In this document: in pieces, positions 18,001 through 26,713 of the stretch
Layout: every line of letters starts with the position of its first letter
Numbering within the stretch: position 1 is the stretch's first letter
Source: JAVBKV01 sp031553885
Lineage (GTDB): Bacteria > Bacteroidota > Bacteroidia > Bacteroidales > Azobacteroidaceae
DNA length: 64,000 nt
NCBI GenBank assembly: GCA_031553885.1
Contig: JAVBKV010000026.1
Span: 6,707 to 70,706 of the forward strand
Reading direction: 5' to 3'
Position numbers and translations under genes: made by a program
Notes under the pieces: model-generated
Told to the model about the DNA's origin: nothing
The model's input: only the letters and a program-made list of their open reading frames with translations
Database searches by the model: none

Positions 18001-18091
18001 CCTGGAAAGCCTGCAACACAACTATAAAAACACCAACGATGATATTCATTCCCTGATTAACGAACGTATGGCTAAACTCAATCAACAATGA
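15086..18091 (+). CDS. Large periplasmic TPR-repeat protein
   Basis: About 1,001 residues from MMKKTIFFLCFVFCLQLTTAQ, a clean Sec signal peptide; upstream in-frame ATGs lie before or too near the promoter. The whole mature protein is tetratricopeptide repeats, for example ALYSY- and AYYNLGYC-type units spaced by about 34-36 residues. It is a protein-protein interaction scaffold in the periplasm. Its stop overlaps the start of an outer-membrane barrel gene by 4 bases, so the two are probably co-translated and work together. The pairing recalls Bacteroidota envelope assembly modules, but the partner is unproven. Confidence 0.85.
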   Translation: MMKKTIFFLCFVFCLQLTTAQRSAFFTSGNRLFLEGKSMYDDQNYAGCIDKLNAFKKQSTDADLIQESDFLLAASAFNQGRKDAGLELKNYLDSYPDSRHYDEACFMIGSTHFNEKDYLVAIYWFNKTNIDNLSAKQQEDYAYRTALSCLQTNKKDEARRLFGILKDNSRTYKDAATYYSAYLYYTDGEYNQALPLFNKIKDNAQFKPEVLYYLTQINFIQGRYAQTIREGSSLLENYPNHEHNGEACRIVGASAYYEGDYAKAVQYLGEYAASNSTPGRNDLYLLGVSYFHQKNYAQAINYLSKSAPANDALGQNTYLYLGQAYLKQGDSKNALMAFESASRMNFDAQAKEASMYNYAMLLHKNSVSAFGESVTVLENFLNTYPKSIYADKVNDCLVDVYLTTKNYNTALASIDKIKNPGTKILEARQKIYYHLGTVYFTNTDFDSAVTYFTKAIAAGSYAPAEKNNAVYWRGESHYKKGEYEAAAKDYRAYLQSGNTSGDLPVMAYYNLGYCAFQQEQYSTAKSSFNSYIQQERDKSKVSLADAYARLGDCYFYDRQFTDAVNAYNQAATLQPSMGDYAVFQKGFILGLQKDYKGKIAQMDNMIQSYPDSRYITDAMYEKGRSYVMLENNSQAIQTYENLIERFPESTNARKAGIQIGLLYFNSNQPEKAAVAYKKVVEKYPGSEEAKVAVQDLKSVYFDLNDVSGYADYIKSLGGSVKFEASEQDSLTYLAAEKFFMKGDTKQAQTGMKKYLQSFPDGNFSTHAHYYLAATYYDQKDYAAAKPEYMKVLEAGNNKFTEEAVARVAELQYKDQEYEAALFSYERLQNTAESKINQNIGSLGIMRSAFQLKKYADIIKASDRLLKEPSLDPEMAVETRYYRVKAYWGLGEKGQALSTLTELAKDTRTAFGAEAKYMLAQYYYDNKDWNKAEAEVLDYIQKGTPHAYWLARSFVLLSDVYVAKKDMLQARQYLESLQHNYKNTNDDIHSLINERMAKLNQQ

Positions 18092-19881
18092 ACATAAAAA
18101 TTTCATATCTGATCATATTAGCGGCTTTGTGCGGTTCTTTTCAACTGCAGGCCCAACAGAAAACAGCGACTAAAGATACTACTACGCTGACCCGTGAGCT
18201 CACGCTGGAAAAAGAATATAATCCCAGTATCCGCGATGCCTCCAAAGTGAATCAGTTGCCCGAAATCAAAGAACCGGAAGCGCCTAAAACTCAGGTTGAG
18301 TTTGCTAATTACAGCGTTCCTCTCGACATAAAGCCCCAACTTTACATACTCCAGTCCAAGCCTTATTTTACGGAACTGGCAACCTCCGGAAAAAGGGGAT
18401 ATTTATCTGCCGGGGTAAGTACTTTTGTCGATATTGATGGTGACTTGGGTTATCAGATCCTGAATTCGGAAAAAGATCAACTGAGTTTGTTCGGCTCTCA
18501 TCGTTCCAGTAACGGAAATGTTACTTATCTGCAGGATGATTATAAACAGAAAATGAAGATTAATGACAACCGGATCGGAATGGATTTCATGCACAACTTC
18601 GGGAAAATCCGACTGAACGCTGATTTCCAGTACCTGTACTCCGGATTTAACTATTACGGCTGGACTGTGCCGGAATATAGCTCATCGTCTGTTCCTCTTT
18701 TCGAAGAATTAAATATTGACAAAGACCTCAATCAGGTTAATAACAGCATCGATTTTAATGCAGGTATCTCTTCCGAAGGTGAAAGCGATGAACTGGCCTA
18801 CATGTTGAAAATAGGATATGCTACTTTTAATCAGAAATACGCCGCTTATGAATCGTTGGATGGGCCCAAAGAAAACCGCTTCAGGATCGGTTGGGATGTA
18901 CACAAAGGTTTTAATACGGATATGGCTATCGGGCTGGGTGGTTATCTGAAAAATTATTCCATGACTGTTCCTAAACAAGAAAAATTGCAGTTTACAGGAT
19001 TCGATGGTTACTCCAATTTGCTATTAAATCCTTATTTTACCATGGAAGGCAGTAACTGGGACCTGCAGTTGGGTGCAAAAATTAATTTCCTGCTTGGCGA
19101 CAGCAATTCGGTCAATTTTGCTCCGAACATCAATTTCACTTACCACCCATTGGAAAAAATGTCTTTGTATATTCAAATGGACGGCGGTGTACAGGATAAC
19201 GGATTGTATTCCATGTTTGGAGAAAACCGGTATGTATCACCTATGCTGAGAATAAAAGATTCCCAGACTTCTTTCGATGCTAGCGTCGGAATCAAGTCTG
19301 CCATTGCAAGTAATTGGTGGTTTGACGTTTTCGCCGGATATAAACACACGAAAGACGAACATTTTTTTATTCCTGTTGCCGGATATAATACGGAAAATTC
19401 AACACAAACCTACCTGGCAGGGAATCTCAATGCAGTTCAATACATGGATGTCAATGTTTTCAAAATGGGAGGTTCCTTGAAATATGCTTATCAGGATCTG
19501 TTTGAATTCGGACTGAAAGCTACATTTTACCAATGGGATGTCCCTTCCAAACACATTGACAACGGAGGTCGTTCCGTTCGATATGAAGCCTGGAACAAAC
19601 CAACTTTTGAAACCGACCTGAACATTGGATTCCGGATACCTCAGCTCCCCTTGCATTTAAATGCCATTTATCACCTGGAAACCGGCCGGAAAGCGCTTTT
19701 TGAGGAATCAGTAAAAATGAAAAATATAAACGATCTTAAAATCAGGGGAACCTATACAATCAACGATACCTTTTCTATTTTTGGACAAGTAAACAACCTT
19801 CTTTTTCAAAAATATGATCTCTGGTATGGTTATCCCGCGCAAAATTTTAGCTTTATGGGTGGTTTAAATATCAGATTCTAA
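18088..19881 (+). CDS. TonB-dependent-receptor-like outer-membrane barrel
   Basis: 597 residues with a signal peptide ending in QLQAQ. A Pro-rich linker (PEIKEPEAPKTQVEF) leads into a beta barrel that ends in FSFMGGLNIRF, a C-terminal Phe as in outer-membrane barrels. It lacks an obvious plug domain and TonB box, so it is receptor-like rather than a proven transporter. It is translationally coupled to the TPR gene (ATGA overlap). The pair may form an envelope complex. Confidence 0.8.
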   Translation: MNIKISYLIILAALCGSFQLQAQQKTATKDTTTLTRELTLEKEYNPSIRDASKVNQLPEIKEPEAPKTQVEFANYSVPLDIKPQLYILQSKPYFTELATSGKRGYLSAGVSTFVDIDGDLGYQILNSEKDQLSLFGSHRSSNGNVTYLQDDYKQKMKINDNRIGMDFMHNFGKIRLNADFQYLYSGFNYYGWTVPEYSSSSVPLFEELNIDKDLNQVNNSIDFNAGISSEGESDELAYMLKIGYATFNQKYAAYESLDGPKENRFRIGWDVHKGFNTDMAIGLGGYLKNYSMTVPKQEKLQFTGFDGYSNLLLNPYFTMEGSNWDLQLGAKINFLLGDSNSVNFAPNINFTYHPLEKMSLYIQMDGGVQDNGLYSMFGENRYVSPMLRIKDSQTSFDASVGIKSAIASNWWFDVFAGYKHTKDEHFFIPVAGYNTENSTQTYLAGNLNAVQYMDVNVFKMGGSLKYAYQDLFEFGLKATFYQWDVPSKHIDNGGRSVRYEAWNKPTFETDLNIGFRIPQLPLHLNAIYHLETGRKALFEESVKMKNINDLKIRGTYTINDTFSIFGQVNNLLFQKYDLWYGYPAQNFSFMGGLNIRF

Positions 19882-19891
19882 AGTTTTTTCA

Positions 19892-19899
19892 TAACTTTG
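19892..19899 (+). promoter_or_regulatory. -7 promoter element of topA
   Basis: TAACTTTG, 29 bases before the topA start codon, matches TAnnTTTG. It gives topA its own promoter after the barrel gene. Confidence 0.6.
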
Positions 19900-19928
19900 C
19901 GCGCGGAAAGAACAAGAAATAATAGCTC

Positions 19929-22256
19929 ATGCAAAAAAATCTCGTAATAGTAGAGTCTCCGGCGAAAGCCAAAACCATTGAAAAATTTTTAGGAGATAAT
20001 TACAAAGTATTGTCCAGCTACGGACACATCCGTGATTTGAAAGATAAAGGACTAGGTGTTGATGTAAAGAATAACTATCAACCCGAATATATCATTTCTC
20101 CGGATAAAGAAACAATCGTAAAAACGCTGAAAAAAGAAGCCAAAACAGCACCGATGGTTTGGCTGGCATCCGATGAAGACCGGGAAGGAGAAGCCATTGC
20201 CTGGCATTTGTTTGAAGCGCTGGGACTCAATAAGGATCATACCAAACGTATTGTTTTCCACGAAATTACAAAAAATGCAATTTTGCATGCCATCGAAAAT
20301 CCGCGTGACATCGACTATAACCTGGTGGATGCCCAACAAGCACGACGGGTACTCGACCGGATTGTTGGTTTTGAGTTATCTCCCATTCTCTGGAAAAAAA
20401 TAAGACCCTCCCTTTCAGCAGGCCGTGTACAATCTGTAGCCGTACGCCTGATCGTCGAACGGGAACGGGAAATCAATAACTTCAATGCAGAAGCTTATTA
20501 CCGGGTATTAGCTGTTTTTATTTTACCTGACGGCACAACAGTTCTTAAAGCGGAACTGGGACGCAGGCTCAAATCAGAAGCGGAAGCTCAATTCTTGCTG
20601 GAACAGCTTAAAAATGCCTCCTTTTCAATCGAAGACATCACTACCAAACCGGCTAAAAAGTCTCCGGCAGCGCCTTTTACAACATCAACCCTTCAACAGG
20701 AAGCGTCCCGTAAAATGGGATTCTCAGTTTCCCAAACCATGACGGTAGCCCAAAAATTATATGAGTCGGGATTCATTACCTATCTGCGTACTGACTCCGT
20801 CAATTTATCGGACCTGGCTCTTTCCACCACGAAAAAAGAAGTGGAAAAGGAATTTGGGAAAGAATATGTAAAAGTCCGCAAGTTCCAGACAAAAACCAAA
20901 GGGGCTCAGGAAGCACACGAAGCCATCCGCCCGAGCTATGTCGATAAAAAAACGATTAAAGGAACAGCTCAGGAACAAAAGCTTTATGAACTGATATGGA
21001 AAAGAACCGTTGCTTCCCAGATGGCAGATGCCGAACTGGAACGCACAACGGTAACCGTAGGTATCAGCAATAATTCTCAGGATAAATTTTACGTCAACGG
21101 AGAAGTAGTCCGTTTCGACGGATTCCTGCGGGTATATATGGAAAGCAGTGATGAAGAAAATCAGGACGAAAATGCAGATACCCTGATTCCTCCCCTGAAG
21201 TTGAATGAATCATTGAATTTGTCCGAAGTAACGGCAACGGAACGTCTATCCCAGCGCCCTGCCAGGTATACGGAAGCCAGCCTGGTCCGCAAACTGGAAG
21301 AGCAGGGAATCGGCCGGCCGTCTACATACGCACCTACCATTTCTACCATCCAGAACCGGGGATATGTGATCAAAGGCAATAAAGACGGAGAAGAACGGAA
21401 TTTTACAACTCTGACTCTGAAGGCTGGGAAAATTACGTCCCATACTAAAAAAGAAATGGTCGGAAGCGACAAAGGAAAGTTAATGCCTACCGATACAGGA
21501 TTGGTTGTTAATGATTTTCTTATCGATCAGTTTCCTGCTGTACTGGAATATAACTTTACCGCTGATATAGAAAAAGAACTGGATAAAGTAGCGGAAGGAG
21601 ACTTGAAATGGACCGATACCATCGACCGGTTTTATAGAGTTTTCCATCCGATTGTGGAAGCTGCCTCCCAAGCAAAAACGGAGCATAAAGTAGGTGAACG
21701 GATATTGGGAACGGATCCCCAAACAGGAAAACCGGTTTCTGTAAAAATAGGACGATACGGGCCTTTTGTCCAGGTCGGTCATGCAGACGATGAAGAAAAA
21801 CCGCTCTTTGCTTCCTTGATGAAAGATCAATCGATTGAAACAATAACCTTGGAGCAAGCCCTCAAGCTATTCGAATTACCACGGGTTGTCGGCGAATTGA
21901 ACGGGAAAACGGTAACAGCAGCTATCGGACGCTTCGGGCCTTATCTCAAATATGAGAATACATTTACAACGATTCCCAAAAATATGAGTCCTCTTTCCAT
22001 CACGATTGAAGAGTCCGAACAACTCATCCGGGAGAAAAAAGAAAAAGAAGCTCAGAAAGTAATCAAGACATTCGCAGAAGACGATAAATTGCAGGTACTG
22101 AACGGACGTTTCGGACCCTACCTCGCTTATGAGAAAAATAATTATAAATTACCTAAAGGCGTAGTCCCTTCTGAACTTTCTTTTGAAGATTGCATGAAAA
22201 TAATCAAGGAAACTCCGGAAAAAACAACCAAAGGAAAAGGTGGAAAAAAGAAGTAA
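19929..22256 (+). CDS. topA: DNA topoisomerase I
   Basis: 775 residues. The Toprim domain starts with LVIVESPAKAKTI and includes SDEDREGEA (81-89), which binds Mg2+. The catalytic Tyr285 lies in GFITYLRTDS. The C-terminus lacks the four-Cys zinc ribbons of the E. coli enzyme. Instead it has several repeats with a GxFGPY-type core (GRYGPF, GRFGPY twice) and a Lys-rich tail, the usual Bacteroidota form. It relaxes negative supercoils. Its stop lies 3 bases from the stop of the convergent DUF5686 gene. Confidence 0.97.
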   Translation: MQKNLVIVESPAKAKTIEKFLGDNYKVLSSYGHIRDLKDKGLGVDVKNNYQPEYIISPDKETIVKTLKKEAKTAPMVWLASDEDREGEAIAWHLFEALGLNKDHTKRIVFHEITKNAILHAIENPRDIDYNLVDAQQARRVLDRIVGFELSPILWKKIRPSLSAGRVQSVAVRLIVEREREINNFNAEAYYRVLAVFILPDGTTVLKAELGRRLKSEAEAQFLLEQLKNASFSIEDITTKPAKKSPAAPFTTSTLQQEASRKMGFSVSQTMTVAQKLYESGFITYLRTDSVNLSDLALSTTKKEVEKEFGKEYVKVRKFQTKTKGAQEAHEAIRPSYVDKKTIKGTAQEQKLYELIWKRTVASQMADAELERTTVTVGISNNSQDKFYVNGEVVRFDGFLRVYMESSDEENQDENADTLIPPLKLNESLNLSEVTATERLSQRPARYTEASLVRKLEEQGIGRPSTYAPTISTIQNRGYVIKGNKDGEERNFTTLTLKAGKITSHTKKEMVGSDKGKLMPTDTGLVVNDFLIDQFPAVLEYNFTADIEKELDKVAEGDLKWTDTIDRFYRVFHPIVEAASQAKTEHKVGERILGTDPQTGKPVSVKIGRYGPFVQVGHADDEEKPLFASLMKDQSIETITLEQALKLFELPRVVGELNGKTVTAAIGRFGPYLKYENTFTTIPKNMSPLSITIEESEQLIREKKEKEAQKVIKTFAEDDKLQVLNGRFGPYLAYEKNNYKLPKGVVPSELSFEDCMKIIKETPEKTTKGKGGKKK

Positions 22257-22259
22257 ATC

Positions 22260-24551
22260 TCAAAAAGAAAGTACAATAGTAACACGCAATCCGTTCTTGT
22301 CGATATCGGCATTGCTAAGGTAAGTCAGACGCCGGACATAATCCACGCGTAATACTTTAAAAATGTTTTCAATTCCCACTCCGACTTCCATGTAAGGATC
22401 GTTTCCCATTGTATAGGAGTTTTCAGGGAAAAGAAAAAGGGTTCTATTGTAATCAGGATTATTGCCCGGACTCAAATTTCCCATTAATCCCTTGAAAGAA
22501 AGGACTTCCCGCAACTTGAGTTTCCGGAGAAATCCGATCCGGTTGAAAAGCCATCCGTCCAGGTGATAAGCCAGGTCCAATGACACATACTTGTCATTGA
22601 TAAATTCCAGGGTATTCATCATACTGTAAGATTCCGGCTGAATGGTATAAGTCTGATTGGCATTCGGCAAAATCAGCAAAGGGAAAGGAGCCTGTCCCCA
22701 CAGCTTACCGGCCTTTACAATCCCATTCAGGTGACCGCGATCCGAAAACCAGAATCTCTTCTGAACCGAGAAATCTGCAAAATAATAATTGTAATTACTT
22801 CCGAAAACACCCTTTAATCCAACATTCTGTGACAATGTAAAAACCGGTCCGTCGCGATGGAGGACCATTCGGGAGTCCCTCCCTTCATAAAATTTTTCAT
22901 TGAAAGTCAGACGAAGCATCAAACCTAATTCGACCTCATTATAACTGCCGATATCCACAGTACGTCCATCCGGATATTTTCTCAGGAACTGCAAGGATCC
23001 GGCTGCTGTTTCATCCCAGGATTTACCCCAGAATTTCCAATAAAATCCGGATCCAAATTCTCTTTCATACCAGATCTCAGTCTTGCGGATATATGTCATT
23101 TTATCCGCTTTCCCCCGCTTAAAAGAGAGAAAAATATTATCCGGACTGGCATAAAGATATTCTTGTCCGGGCGTATGTATATCGTTTTGATAGACTAAGC
23201 CCAGGTTGTTTTTCCTGTATTCATCTTCAAAATACGCCCTGGAATCAAAAGAATAAATGGCCTCTCCACTATACATCCATTTTTTATCCAGAGTACCATA
23301 CGCTCCGTACCCTTTTAGAAAAAAATGCTTACTAAAATGAGCCGTAGTTCGCCCTCCCAACCGGAAACGATACCCTTCCACATCGTTCCGGCTGATTGTA
23401 CTCCAAATGGGTCCCAGATCAAATTTACTATCTTCCAACCGTTTACTGGTGTGGGCATAATTGGTAAGCAGGATCTGAGTACACTCAACCAGAGCATCAT
23501 AAAACGGTAACTTTTCCAGGTCCAGGATAAAAGCGCTTTCTTTTTCTTCTTTACTTTCCTTTTTATTCAGGAAAACCGGACGATAGCCTTGCCATACCGA
23601 ATCCGGTTGATTTTCAGCCTTCTCCCCCATCACAACCTCGTCATTAAAACCAAAATGCAGCAACGGATCCTGGGTAACAGTATAATTTTTCAATATCTTT
23701 TCACTCTGGACCAGTAAGTTATAACGAATTTTCAAAAATGAGAATGCAGCGAGCGACGATTCCCTTGTTTTCACCCAATGCCCCTCCGGTAACGGTTCAA
23801 ACTCCTGGACAATCGTTGTCTTTGTTACAAAATTCAGGTTTATTTCCGGTGGAGTATTCAACACAATCTTACGGATAGCGTAAGATCCATCGGTAGTAAT
23901 CCACATATTTCCAACAAAACCGGGATCTTGTTTATTATAAGGTTCAAATACCAGGTTTACATAGGTTTGCCCCTCATGCTCCAGGGTTCCCGCTATCGAA
24001 TACCGATAAAAAGAAAGAGCATGTTCGGATGAAACAGGACTGACAAACCGTTTAAAAAACAAATCCACCCGGTCGTCCGTAACATCCACCTGTTGAATCG
24101 CTTCCGTAAATAAAGCATCCAACCGTTTGGATTCATTTTTCTTATCTGCACTTTTATAGCGGATTGCCGTTACAATACTTTTCCTGGTGGAAGGTTTTTT
24201 TCTTTGATATACAGTCGATAAAGCTTCCCGGACCGAAAATGTTTTTATCCGGCCGCCGGCTACGTCAGAAGTATCTACATAATGGAACAGAAATTGAATC
24301 GCATCGAATATTTTTTTGTTTTGCTGATCCGGATTCAATTCTGTAATGGAAAGGGAAGATCTTTCATATTGATCAAACTGAAAATAAGGCTGGTATTCAA
24401 TCTGGTTCAATGGCATCCGGGCTATTATTTTACGAATCAAGGAATCTGCCGGAGCACTGGCATCTTCAGGTATTGCTTGTCCGCTTACGATCGACCAGGG
24501 ACCATAAGCAAACAAAGCAATCCAGATGATAAGCAATACGTTTTTTTTCAT
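22260..24551 (-). CDS. DUF5686-family outer-membrane protein
   Basis: About 763 residues from MKKNVLLIIWIALF; an ATG 18 bases upstream is less likely. A signal peptide ending near VSGQA is followed by a helical region, then a long barrel-like region that ends in LRVTIVLSF. It matches the family of Bacteroidota proteins annotated as DUF5686; relatives often have an N-terminal carboxypeptidase-regulatory-like domain, which is not evident here. The function is unknown; an outer-membrane location is likely. It converges on topA with almost no gap. Confidence 0.8.
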   Translation of the reverse strand: MKKNVLLIIWIALFAYGPWSIVSGQAIPEDASAPADSLIRKIIARMPLNQIEYQPYFQFDQYERSSLSITELNPDQQNKKIFDAIQFLFHYVDTSDVAGGRIKTFSVREALSTVYQRKKPSTRKSIVTAIRYKSADKKNESKRLDALFTEAIQQVDVTDDRVDLFFKRFVSPVSSEHALSFYRYSIAGTLEHEGQTYVNLVFEPYNKQDPGFVGNMWITTDGSYAIRKIVLNTPPEINLNFVTKTTIVQEFEPLPEGHWVKTRESSLAAFSFLKIRYNLLVQSEKILKNYTVTQDPLLHFGFNDEVVMGEKAENQPDSVWQGYRPVFLNKKESKEEKESAFILDLEKLPFYDALVECTQILLTNYAHTSKRLEDSKFDLGPIWSTISRNDVEGYRFRLGGRTTAHFSKHFFLKGYGAYGTLDKKWMYSGEAIYSFDSRAYFEDEYRKNNLGLVYQNDIHTPGQEYLYASPDNIFLSFKRGKADKMTYIRKTEIWYEREFGSGFYWKFWGKSWDETAAGSLQFLRKYPDGRTVDIGSYNEVELGLMLRLTFNEKFYEGRDSRMVLHRDGPVFTLSQNVGLKGVFGSNYNYYFADFSVQKRFWFSDRGHLNGIVKAGKLWGQAPFPLLILPNANQTYTIQPESYSMMNTLEFINDKYVSLDLAYHLDGWLFNRIGFLRKLKLREVLSFKGLMGNLSPGNNPDYNRTLFLFPENSYTMGNDPYMEVGVGIENIFKVLRVDYVRRLTYLSNADIDKNGLRVTIVLSF

Positions 24552-24596
24552 TTTAGTATGCGGTAACACCGTATTCTCCGCATACCAAGCTGACTA

Positions 24597-26285
24597 TCAA
24601 TCAGCGATCAATTTGCGATAGCGTACCCTTTTAGGCTCTACGTTACCCAGGCGCATTTTTTTATTTTCTTCGTATTCAGAATAAGAACCTTCAAAGAAAA
24701 AGACCTGAGAATCGCCTTCGAAAGCCAAAATATGCGTACAAATACGGTCTAAGAACCAACGATCATGAGATATAACAACCGCACAACCGGCAAAGTTTTC
24801 CAATCCTTCTTCCAATGCACGTAACGTATTGACATCGATATCGTTGGTAGGCTCGTCGAGCAATAGTACATTTGCTTCCGACTTGAGGGTTAATGCCAGA
24901 TGCAAGCGATTTCTCTCTCCTCCGGAAAGTACACCGCAACGTTTTTCCTGGTCAGCTCCTGTAAAATTAAAGCGTCCGAGGTAAGCCCGGGAATTAACTT
25001 CTTTTCCTCCCACACGGATAAACTCCGTTCCTCCCGAAACGACCTGAAATACAGTTTTATCCGGATCTATATCCGCGTGTGCCTGATCTACATATCCTAT
25101 TTTAACGGTTTCTCCCACTTCAAAAGTCCCTTTATCCGGTTGGTCCAATCCCATAATCAAGCGGAAAAGAGTGGTCTTTCCAGCCCCGTTAGGACCGATA
25201 ATGCCGACAATACCGTTGGGAGGAAGCATAAAATTCAGATCATCATATAGTAATTTATCACCAAAAGCCTTTGCTACATGCTGGGATTCAATCACTTTGT
25301 TTCCCAGACGCGGTCCGTTCGGAATAAATATTTCCAGCTTTTCTTCCCGCTCTTTGACATCCTGATTCAATAATTGTTCGTATGAATTCAAACGGGCCTT
25401 TCCTTTGGCCTGACGTGCTTTCGGAGCCATCCTCGACCATTCCAGTTCCCGCTCCAGCGTTTTTCTCCGCTTACTGGCTTGTTTTTCTTCCTGAGCCATA
25501 CGGGTCGTTTTCTGTTCCAGCCAGGACGTATAATTCCCTTTCCATGGAATGCCCTCTCCCCTATCCAGTTCGAGAATCCAGCCGGCCACATGATCCAGGA
25601 AATAGCGGTCGTGCGTGATACAGATAACCGTTCCGGCATACTGTTGCAGGTGTTGTTCCAACCAATCGATCGATTCGGCATCCAAGTGGTTGGTCGGCTC
25701 ATCCAGCAATAAAATATCGGGTTGTTTGAGCAACAAGCGGCAAAGAGCCACCCGTCTCCTTTCTCCCCCGGAAAGTGTTCCTACCAGTTGATCTTCAGGA
25801 GGACAGCGCAAGGCATCCATAGCCCTCTCCAGCTTACTATCCAGGTTCCAGGCATCCGTTGCATCGATTTTATCCTGCAATTCGGCCTGACGGGCAAAGA
25901 GGGTATCCATCTTATCCGGATCTTCATAATACTCGGGAAGTCCGAATTTTTCATTGATTGCTTCATATTCTTTCAGGACGTCTACAATCTCCTGTACACC
26001 TTCCTGTACAATTTCTTTTACGGTCCTGGAATCATCCAGCTTAGGTTCCTGTTCCAGATAACCAACGCTATATCCGGTAGAAAACACAACATCCCCCTGA
26101 TATTCTTTTTCAACTCCGGCTATGATCTTCAAAAGAGTCGATTTACCGGAACCGTTCAAACCGATGATACCGATCTTAGCTCCATAGTAAAAAGATAGAT
26201 AGATGTTTTTCAATACTTGTTTTTGAGGAGGAAATATCTTATTCACTCCCACCATAGAAAAAATAATTTTTTTATCGTCCGCCAT
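24597..26285 (-). CDS. ettA: Energy-dependent translational throttle protein EttA (ABC-F)
   Basis: 562 residues, two ABC cassettes in one chain. Walker A: GLNGSGKST and GPNGAGKTT. Signatures: LSGGERRRVAL and LSGGERNRLHL. Walker B: ILLLDEPTNHLDAES and VLLLDEPTNDIDVNT. The inter-domain linker and the arm in the first cassette have EttA length. It has no membrane segments. EttA binds the ribosomal E site and gates entry into elongation according to ATP level. Its promoter word CAAAGATA (minus strand) is at 26324-26331, and it is divergent from tRNA-Lys. Confidence 0.95.
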   Translation of the reverse strand: MADDKKIIFSMVGVNKIFPPQKQVLKNIYLSFYYGAKIGIIGLNGSGKSTLLKIIAGVEKEYQGDVVFSTGYSVGYLEQEPKLDDSRTVKEIVQEGVQEIVDVLKEYEAINEKFGLPEYYEDPDKMDTLFARQAELQDKIDATDAWNLDSKLERAMDALRCPPEDQLVGTLSGGERRRVALCRLLLKQPDILLLDEPTNHLDAESIDWLEQHLQQYAGTVICITHDRYFLDHVAGWILELDRGEGIPWKGNYTSWLEQKTTRMAQEEKQASKRRKTLERELEWSRMAPKARQAKGKARLNSYEQLLNQDVKEREEKLEIFIPNGPRLGNKVIESQHVAKAFGDKLLYDDLNFMLPPNGIVGIIGPNGAGKTTLFRLIMGLDQPDKGTFEVGETVKIGYVDQAHADIDPDKTVFQVVSGGTEFIRVGGKEVNSRAYLGRFNFTGADQEKRCGVLSGGERNRLHLALTLKSEANVLLLDEPTNDIDVNTLRALEEGLENFAGCAVVISHDRWFLDRICTHILAFEGDSQVFFFEGSYSEYEENKKMRLGNVEPKRVRYRKLIAD

Positions 26286-26323
26286 AATTCTTGAACAACT
26301 TGTTTGTTTATTAGATCAAAGGA

Positions 26324-26331
26324 CAAAGATA
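26324..26331 (-). promoter_or_regulatory. -7 promoter element of ettA
   Basis: Read on the minus strand this is TATCTTTG (TAnnTTTG), 39 bases before the ettA ATG. Confidence 0.5.
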
Positions 26332-26357
26332 TAAAATTAAAAAACGAAGGGGAAATT

Positions 26358-26387
26358 TTGGATTGTATTTTTTTTTAACTACCTTTG
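26358..26387 (+). promoter_or_regulatory. Promoter of tRNA-Lys
   Basis: TTG at 26358-26360 and TACCTTTG at 26380-26387 are spaced by 19 bases, a near-ideal Bacteroidota promoter. The start is expected about 20 bases before the tRNA. Confidence 0.7.
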
Positions 26388-26413
26388 CACTCGCTTTTTG
26401 AAAGCAAGAGGCT

Positions 26414-26489
26414 GATTTGCTAGCTCAGCAGGTAGAGCACATCCCTTTTAAGGATGGGGTCCTGGGTTCGAGCCCCAGGCAAATCACCA
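26414..26489 (+). tRNA. tRNA-Lys (anticodon UUU)
   Basis: 76 nt. The acceptor stem GATTTGC pairs with GCAAATC; discriminator A and an encoded CCA follow. The anticodon stem CATCC/GGATG encloses loop CTTTTAA with anticodon TTT. The T loop GTTCGAG is canonical. A terminator follows at 26511-26544. Its last 20 bases recur at 27865-27884 with one mismatch, which marks it as a past integration site. Confidence 0.95.
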
Positions 26490-26510
26490 GTACAAGAAAA
26501 AAAAAGACGT

Positions 26511-26544
26511 AAATCCCTGAATTTCAATGAAATTTGGGGATTTT
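26511..26544 (+). terminator. Rho-independent terminator after tRNA-Lys
   Basis: AAATCCC and GGGATTT arms enclose a second stem (GAATTTC/GAAATTT), followed by TTTTTATTTT. Confidence 0.75.
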
Positions 26545-26713
26545 TATTTTAAGGCGAAGTGCAAAAAAGAGCAACTCAAGTGTAAAAAACAGCAGACTTG
26601 AAACAGGTAGCCACCTGCATATAGAACTTTATAATATGTGTGCAAAAAGCTCTTGATATGAAAGTCAGGAGTTTTTTATTATTATCCCCAATCATAGAAT
26701 CTTAAAACTTTTT

